NCBI GenBank assembly: GCA_002286855.1 | Contig: NRSV01000003.1 | Coordinates: 235,159 to 299,158, forward strand | Direction: 5' to 3' | Source: Bipolaris cookei | Taxonomy: Eukaryota; Ascomycota; Dothideomycetes; Pleosporales; Pleosporaceae | DNA length: 64,000 bases | Shown here: positions 58,195 through 64,000 of the stretch, in pieces | Position numbering within the stretch: the stretch's first letter is position 1 | Layout of the letters: every line of letters starts with the position of its first letter | Translations under genes and position numbers: made by a program | Notes under the pieces: model-generated | Databases searched by the model: none | Told to the model about the DNA's origin: nothing | What the model saw: only the letters and a program-made list of their open reading frames with translations

Positions 58195-59022
58195 GCAGTG
58201 GAAATTTAACAGCGTTTCGCAAGCCTTCATTTCGCTTCTACATCAGCTATATAGCGCCATTTGTCGGTACATATGTACGCAATCTTTTTTTTTGCATTTT
58301 ACGGAGCACAGAATCACGGCTGGAGTTTGAATGATAACCCCAAAATACCTACTTTTTCCATTATTAGATATACAAGTCACCGAGGCGGAAACATATCGCT
58401 ATTTGAGGCCATTACAGTAGTATATACGAACCAGGTTGTTTTTTGCCAATCTCTTAATCACGTGCTCAAATTGGACAAATTTTGATGGCTTCGCAGTCGT
58501 GCATGTAGTACACAGAAATATAGCTGTAGATAACGTCCTGCTGAGGGGTGATGAGTGGCGCGATCTGATCTTGTTCCTGCGTTAGCGCGGAAGCAACCCA
58601 TTAGAGCTTTCTTGGAGCTCTCCCCGGCATTCCCAGCATTATGCCTAACCTCTCTCTCTCTTAGCCAGCCACCTTGCAACCAGGCATTCGCCCCCCTCCC
58701 CCCCAACACACATACACACACACACATACACTGTGAGTTCGATTAGAAACGCTCTTTTGTTTCAATTACTGTGGCGCCGTTTTGCTTTCACAGGAAATAC
58801 TTTTTATTAAAAAAGAAAAAAAGAAAGAAAAAGAAAAAGAAAAAGAGCAGCGCTGCAATCCATCTCTCACTTGGTTCAGCGCTGACACACTGGAAGCTTT
58901 CTCACAAGCTAGTTTGCATCTGAGCTTTGTCGCGCACCCCCACTCGCTTTTCTTTTATCCATATCGCAAGATATATAATTTTGCGCTGCTTGAGCATCAT
59001 AAATACAGAGGACATATTTGCC
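58195..59022. other. intergenic with simple repeats
   Basis: 828 bp. It holds a C-run and CA-repeat at about 58690-58732 and a purine-only A/G tract at about 58808-58852. No gene is seen. Confidence 0.5.
58706..58732. repeat. CA microsatellite
   Basis: An imperfect run of CA dinucleotides (ACACACATACACACACACAC) directly after a C-rich stretch. Confidence 0.8.
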
Positions 59023-60157
59023 ATGGCGGATATTGAGCAACAGACGCCTGTCAATTGCACAGCGGTCGAGGGTGTAGAGATGGAAGGCGCAGCTGATGCT
59101 AGGGCTGGTGCGGACGAAGGTGCTGGCGAAGAGGTAGCTCTAGCTGATATTGAGCCTGAAGCGCCCAAGCTAGTTTTATTCTCAGAGTAGATCGTGCTGG
59201 GGCAAGATGTGGGTTTTGCGGACTGGCACGTTGGACGAGGCGCTGGGCGCGAGAGGGGCTGAGACACAATGAGATACGTGCCTGCGTTTCTCACGGTTTG
59301 CTTAGGGGAACCAAAATAGACACACGGGGAAGCAAACGAGAAAAGAAAAGGACATGCATCTAACGTGCTCACCAGCGTGATCAAGAGTCCAATCGTACAA
59401 GTCTTTGTTGGATCCGGAGAGGCTCGCACCACATACTCAGCACACGAGGCTGTTCTTCTCAAGTCGTCCGAGTTTGGCAAACATGTCGAAAAGTTTGCGC
59501 TAGAAGGGGTAAATATCACCTTCAAAAGTCGCTACTGGGCTTGTACATTGTTTAGCTGACGCCATATTAGCCTTGCCAAATCGTTCTTTCAGACTGCGAC
59601 ATAGACGCCATGGGCTCTGTAATCGAGTAGCTCTAGGCAGGCGAATACTTCTCCAAGAAGACCTCCTCAGCACGCGACGCCTCGCTGGAGAAGGACCCGT
59701 GCCAACCGGAAATCGACCACGAGGGCGTCGGCCTCCTCATCCACGCCCGCATCTACACACTCACCGACCGCCTCCAACTTCCCGAGCTAAAATCCCCCAC
59801 ACACTCCAAACTCTACCGCACCACCTCCACCGCAAAAGGTGAACCCGCATACCCCCGCTACGTCTACAAGGAATCCGACCCGAAAGACGCTACTATCCGC
59901 AGACCCGTCGCTGCCTTCTGGGCTACTCGCAGTTTCAGCCTGCGGCACGATGCAGAGCCAGAGTTCAAAGCATTATGTCTGGAGTCTCTCTCTCTCTCCC
60001 AAATTCCCGTACAATGTATGTGCTGCAGCTGGTGCTTGATCAGAGGGAGAAGAAGAGGGGCGGGGATGACATGCCTGTGAGGTGTGGGCCGAGCGTTGTA
60101 CCCGGTAGTACAAGGAAGAGGGCGAGGGTTAGTCAGGTGTATTGTTATTATTATTAT

Positions 60158-60160
<3 letters not shown>
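59023..60160 (+). pseudogene. BTB/POZ-domain gene with in-frame stops and frameshifts
   Basis: Exons can still be traced: 59023-59186 (MADIEQQTPVNC..., acidic leader), 59376-59508 and 59571 onward. The middle exon joins as SDVIKSPIVQVFVG, then YSAHEAVLLKSSEFGKHVEK, a plain BTB fold. The third continues GPCQIVLSDCDIDAMGSVIE and then meets TAG (59628-59630), CTC, TAG (59634-59636) before AGEYFSKK. BTB proteins normally have Tyr-Leu-Tyr here, so both stops stand where TAC/TAT is expected. Further on, FWATRSFSLRHDAEPEFKALC runs into a TC-repeat (about 59983-59996), after which the expected YVLQLVLDQREKKRGG is in another frame. The rest is well kept, so decay looks recent. Sequencing error is less likely given several independent lesions. 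Confidence 0.75.
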
Positions 60161-60210
<50 letters not shown>

Positions 60211-60263
60211 TTAATATTCCATTAGAGTCTATATGCAGCTCGGGGCTATGTAAGACTTTGGCC
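60136..60263 (+). repeat. copy A of a duplicated unit with (TAT)n(TAG)n microsatellite
   Basis: TAT repeats pass into about 17 copies of TAG (60158-60210), followed by a 48-bp unique block ending GACTTTGGCC (60216-60263). Copy B lies at 60712-60793. The flanks also share AGTCAGGTGTA (60131 and 60270). Confidence 0.85.
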
Positions 60264-60300
60264 GTAGGCAGTCAGGTGTAGTAGACGGGGCTGAGAAGTT

Positions 60301-60330
60301 ATGATTGATTGATTGATTGATTGATTGATT
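60301..60330 (+). repeat. (GATT)n microsatellite
   Basis: About seven tandem copies of the tetramer ATTG/GATT. Confidence 0.9.
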
Positions 60331-60711
60331 TCGTACTTGGCTTTTTTTTTGCGTCTCTTCAATCTTTTGATTTTGCAAAGTTTTTTTCGAATTCAATTGC
60401 AATTCTTTTTTAAATAAAAATAAAAATAAAAGACTGGAAGTATGTATCCATATATATTACGCAATTTATGAGGTGGGGAAGAGAGGGAGGTTTGGATACT
60501 TTAGTAAGGCGTATGTGTGACATGGCAATATTACCTTCTCTGCTGACGTCAGCCATGTCCTCCTCTTTTTTATTTTTGCATAAGTAGGGCCTGTGGGGAA
60601 AAAAGTTTATTCGGTAGTTGTTACGGCACTTTTTTTTTCTTGCTAACTCTCGGTCTACTGAGTTTCTGGCATGTGAACATGTGATGTTGATGTTTGTCCT
60701 GGAGAAACTAC

Positions 60712-60793
60712 GTGTATTATTATTATTATTATTATTGTTATTGTTATTCCATTGGCGTCTATCTGCAGTCAAGGACTATGTAAGACTTTGGCC
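60712..60793 (+). repeat. copy B of the duplicated microsatellite unit
   Basis: GTGTATTATT repeats followed by a 48-bp block (60746-60793) equal in length to that of copy A, with about eight differences and no gap. The TAG expansion seen in copy A is absent here. Confidence 0.85.
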
Positions 60794-61830
60794 AGGGCCC
60801 GTTCTAGGTGCTTGGCTGTGGTATTGGGGTTTCATTGTATAGTAGGCGTATTGTGCCTTGGTTGCTATCCGCTTTAGGCTGTGCCTCTAGAAACTACGTG
60901 TACATAGGCACAACAGCCAAGACGAATGGCAGAGTTGCTCAACTTGTGGGGGGAAAAAGAAGATGCATGCTGCACAGAAAGAACCGGCGGGGGCGTATAG
61001 GAAGTCAACGTTTGCTGTTGGCCACGTACGCATGTAGTAGGTATGAAGGTGGGTACATCTATGCAAGTCTGAGTAGTTTGCTGCAGCGTGGAATCTGTTC
61101 TGCATTCATCTCATTGCATATCGAGACAAGACCAAAAAAAGGGGGGGAGGGAGGGAGGGAGGAGAATAGTTGTTTTTTCTAATGAGTAAGGAGGAAATCG
61201 AAGAATTCAAACAGGGGTTTCTTCACAAAAAGGTTGCATCACTGGCTTTTGATAATGGGTCGAGCGGAGGATACAGAGAAAGTGCACAGGGAACAGGCAC
61301 TGGATACAATACAGACCAGTCGGAGCCACATTACCATTGTAGGCATAGAATAGAGAAACTACTCGGAGTTACTCCGACAAAAGAGGATACGTACCCTGTA
61401 GGTAAGCACGAATAACACTGCCACATATATTCACCGTACACGAGCCCCCAGTAACGCCGTCGGTCGCAAGGGCGGTCAACAAGTTTGTGTTTTTTTGTGC
61501 TAAAGGACTCGTGGACTTTTGTGTTTGAGTGAAGACTTAGGCAGGACTACTGCATGAAATCTTGCTTTGGAGCCAAGCCAGTCATGTATGATGACGTTTT
61601 GCGGGAAACTGGGGGGATGCAGGGAGGGGGGTGGGTTGCAGATGGGACAGATGGCGCAATGTAGGGCGCTGGAGAGTGTTCTTGTTGGGCCGCCAGCGAG
61701 TGATTGCAGGTTGCATTGGATGGTTGGATTTGCTTGGGACGTGGCTGGGACTGAGTGCCTGTTGGATGAGAGATGGAGAAAGGAAGAGGTGGGTGAGCAG
61801 TGTGCTGGCTAGTTAGTAGCTGGATGGGTT

Positions 61831-61852
61831 TGGTTGGTTGGTTGGTTGGTTG
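61831..61852 (+). repeat. (GGTT)n microsatellite
   Basis: Five tandem copies of GGTT in a G/T-rich setting. Confidence 0.85.
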
Positions 61853-62614
61853 ATAGCGAATGCCGACCATTGTGTAGCGGACATGCACGCTCCGCTGTAC
61901 CGTACGTAGGGTTTGCCGGCGAGATTACTACTGTGCTGCTACTGCAGCAAAAGGGCAATCTGACGGGCCAAGGCATATATTCAACGGTCGAGCGGGACTA
62001 TAATGGGCATGGGCCCAAGGCATGCAGAACAAATAAACGGCTGGGTTCCGTTCGAGATGACTCCCGTGACCAGTGACCCGTGGCCCGGGACAAAGGTCGG
62101 GCGGTCGGGCGCCGATCGATCATGGTGTCAGCGATGGTAACGGAGAATGCGGGCGTTGACATGTGTCAATCACTTCCACGTCTGGCAGCTTGAGGGCGGA
62201 CGCGGACCGGCTGTGGGCGAGTGCAAGCCGCTGCCTGGGCCGGGCAGTCTGCGCGAACACGTGGAGGTGCATATGCCCGGCGCATGTCCATGATTTGCGT
62301 GTGCATCGATCCGCTGCAACGTGAGCGATGCGAGCGCTCGTGAAACCGCAGCCCGGCTCCGCGACGCAGCTCGATGGGGAGGTTGATGTGCAGTGTGGGC
62401 GTGGTGGAGGGTGTGGAGGGCGTGGAGGGAGTGGCGGGTGTGGGTGAGAGGGTGTGTTGCCTGCACAGTGGGCGTGGTGCATACTCCTAATCCGACAGAG
62501 GCTGCATTCGCTAGGGCCATTCCCCGCGCTGGCACCAGCTTGTGTGCTTGTGCAGAGCAAGCATGCAAGTATGTGGTATTTTAGTCAGTAAGTAGATACA
62601 TATGTATGTATGGA

Positions 62615-62656
62615 CGGATGGATGGATGGCTGGATGGCTGGGTGGCTGGATGGATG
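62615..62656 (+). repeat. (GGAT/GGCT)n minisatellite
   Basis: About ten imperfect tetramers alternating GGAT and GGCT. Confidence 0.8.
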
Positions 62657-64000
62657 TACTCTACTGTACGGGAGGTGGTCACGATGGCAGATCTCGAGGG
62701 TGCCAGGGGAGGGGGCGGCGGGGAGGCAAAAGACGGGGCAAACGACTCAATGGGCGGGCGAGCCGAGAACACCGCCGCGGTCGACGTGTATGTGCACATA
62801 CAGTACGTACTCCATGTACATATGTACATATACATGTGCGTACATTACATAGGAGCAGACATGTGTGTACACGGATCCATAGTATAAGTACATCCATAGT
62901 ACGTTATATGGGCCGTCCTCCCTTTCTCCGACTCGTAAATACAATATTGCCAAAAGGCTTCTTTGCTTCTTCTGCCGCCTTACTGGACCCTGCAGCTCCT
63001 CTGCACCCCCCGCAGCCCGCTCTGGCCCGGCCTGCCCAATATCCAGCACCGCTTCCTCCAAGCAAGCCCATGGTCCGGAACGCGCTCCGCAATCCTTCCC
63101 CCCTCGTCGTCCTCTTCCCCCCAGCTAAAGGCCGCATGCATGCGCTCATCCCGTTGCTTCTTGCTTAACAAGGCAGTTAACCGCCAATCACGCCCGCCAC
63201 AACCTAGACGCTGCTCCTCTGCTTTTTTTTCCTCTCTGCCCTCCTGTCCCTCTTCTGCCTATACTTCCTGTCCACGGCCCGGTGGGCCAGCGCTTTGGCC
63301 CTCTTTGCTTTTCACGAGACCCGCTCCTGGGCCCTGTGGCCCACCTTTGACGCCCACCAGCCCTCCACGTACCTTTGCACCCGACCCACACGCTGCCTGC
63401 CTCCTACTCTACGCTCCGTGCCTCAAGCCTCCCTAATGGCTTGCGCCCACTGTACCAGCAGCTAAGCCAGCCAGCACACAGTTACCCTTCCATAGCCTCC
63501 CTGACTGCCATATAGCCCCGGCCCTCGGAAGAACGCGTCGTCTGGCTACAGGTCCGACCATCTTGTTTAAGACAAGTTCACTTCTAGCGTCACTTGACCT
63601 ACAAACCACGCTCTGCCCCGAGTTATCGTCTATCGTGTCTTTCAGAATCTTCATATCAGTACAACTCTGCCGCTCAGCCATATCCTCTGACCATATCTGC
63701 TCCTCCTCCTTTTATTGTCCACCCGCATCCACCCCTCCAACTCCACCATCGCCTCTGTCAAATCAGTCCTCTCTACCAATCCTCATCCTCAATTGCAATC
63801 TGCATACCCAGACCAAAAGAGGGTTAAAAAAAATAAGTGGTGGCCAAAAAACTCGGTTCATATCACTCTTCACCACATCCCGCCGTAAGTCCGAGCAACG
63901 CCCATGACTCTCCACCCAACGCATGCTGATTCCATGCAGACATTTCACACAATCACTTGGCCTTCTCTCTCTCTCTCGACACACTTTCCGTCTGTGTGGT

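Larger units (their letters stand above)
60794..64000. other. gene-free, low-complexity right end
   Basis: 3.2 kb with many short tandem tracts: G-rich run at about 61140-61165, GGTT repeat at 61831-61852, GGAT/GGCT repeat at 62615-62656, and TACATA-type palindromic stretches at about 62785-62850. The last kilobase is C/T-rich (63000-63800) like a long fungal 5' leader, so a plus-strand gene may begin just beyond the window. Open frames here (62602-63168, 62963-63436 and others) overlap in several frames and have no recognisable protein content. Confidence 0.45.

Noticed and set aside
60121..62656. CRISPR-like array from the many short repeats
   Set aside because: These are eukaryotic microsatellites without regular unique spacers or cas genes.
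62602..63436. Open frames in the repeat-rich right end
   Set aside because: They translate tetranucleotide repeats and C-rich leader sequence in several frames at once.

Overview
The window looks like nuclear DNA of a filamentous ascomycete. Genes are interrupted by short GT-AG introns, mostly 45-60 nt, many with CTAAC or CTGAC-like branch sites. tRNAs contain introns. The gene set is typical of Pezizomycotina: fused LEU1, mannitol-1-phosphate dehydrogenase, GH47 mannosidase, Zn2Cys6 regulator, Pyr4-type membrane protein, small secreted cysteine-rich proteins. A Dothideomycete such as a Pleosporales member is my best guess, but this is inference from protein style, not a search. Exon models were built by hand; unless stated otherwise, exon lengths sum to a multiple of three and the joined protein continues family motifs.

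Layout. 1-6 kb: 3' part of an acetate transporter, an SDR, a GH47 mannosidase. 6.9-20.3 kb: a dense housekeeping block: TIM23/URA5 (divergent), TIF35 (eIF3g), an unknown membrane protein, MTR10/SME1 (divergent), FAU1/ROT1 (divergent). 22-25.9 kb: a 1,165-residue Zn2Cys6 regulator. 25.9-32.2 kb: a long stretch without a recognisable gene, perhaps holding an LTR remnant. 32.2-41.6 kb: CDC73, a 5'-truncated LINE, LEU1, then ALG7/SEH1 (divergent). 42.2-42.7 kb: two intron-containing tRNAs. 43-49.5 kb: an F-box gene and ECM11 (divergent), an orphan Pyr4-family seven-helix protein, and two small secreted cysteine-rich proteins. 50.5-58.2 kb: PNS1, mpdA, a PAP2/Aur1-like membrane enzyme. 59-64 kb: a decaying BTB gene followed by microsatellite-rich, gene-free DNA.

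The genes do not form a pathway cluster. Most are unrelated housekeeping functions: pyrimidine, leucine and folate metabolism, translation initiation, splicing, mitochondrial and nuclear import, ER glycosylation and folding, Paf1 transcription complex. The accessory part is 46.8-49.5 kb (orphan Pyr4-like protein and candidate effectors), the BTB relic near 59-60 kb, and the transposon relics. I found no clear evidence of a wholly new system. The most distinctive items are the orphan Pyr4-like protein with a D-to-E change at a presumed catalytic position, the divergent secreted-protein pair, and the BTB relic with two closely spaced TAG codons where tyrosine is expected.
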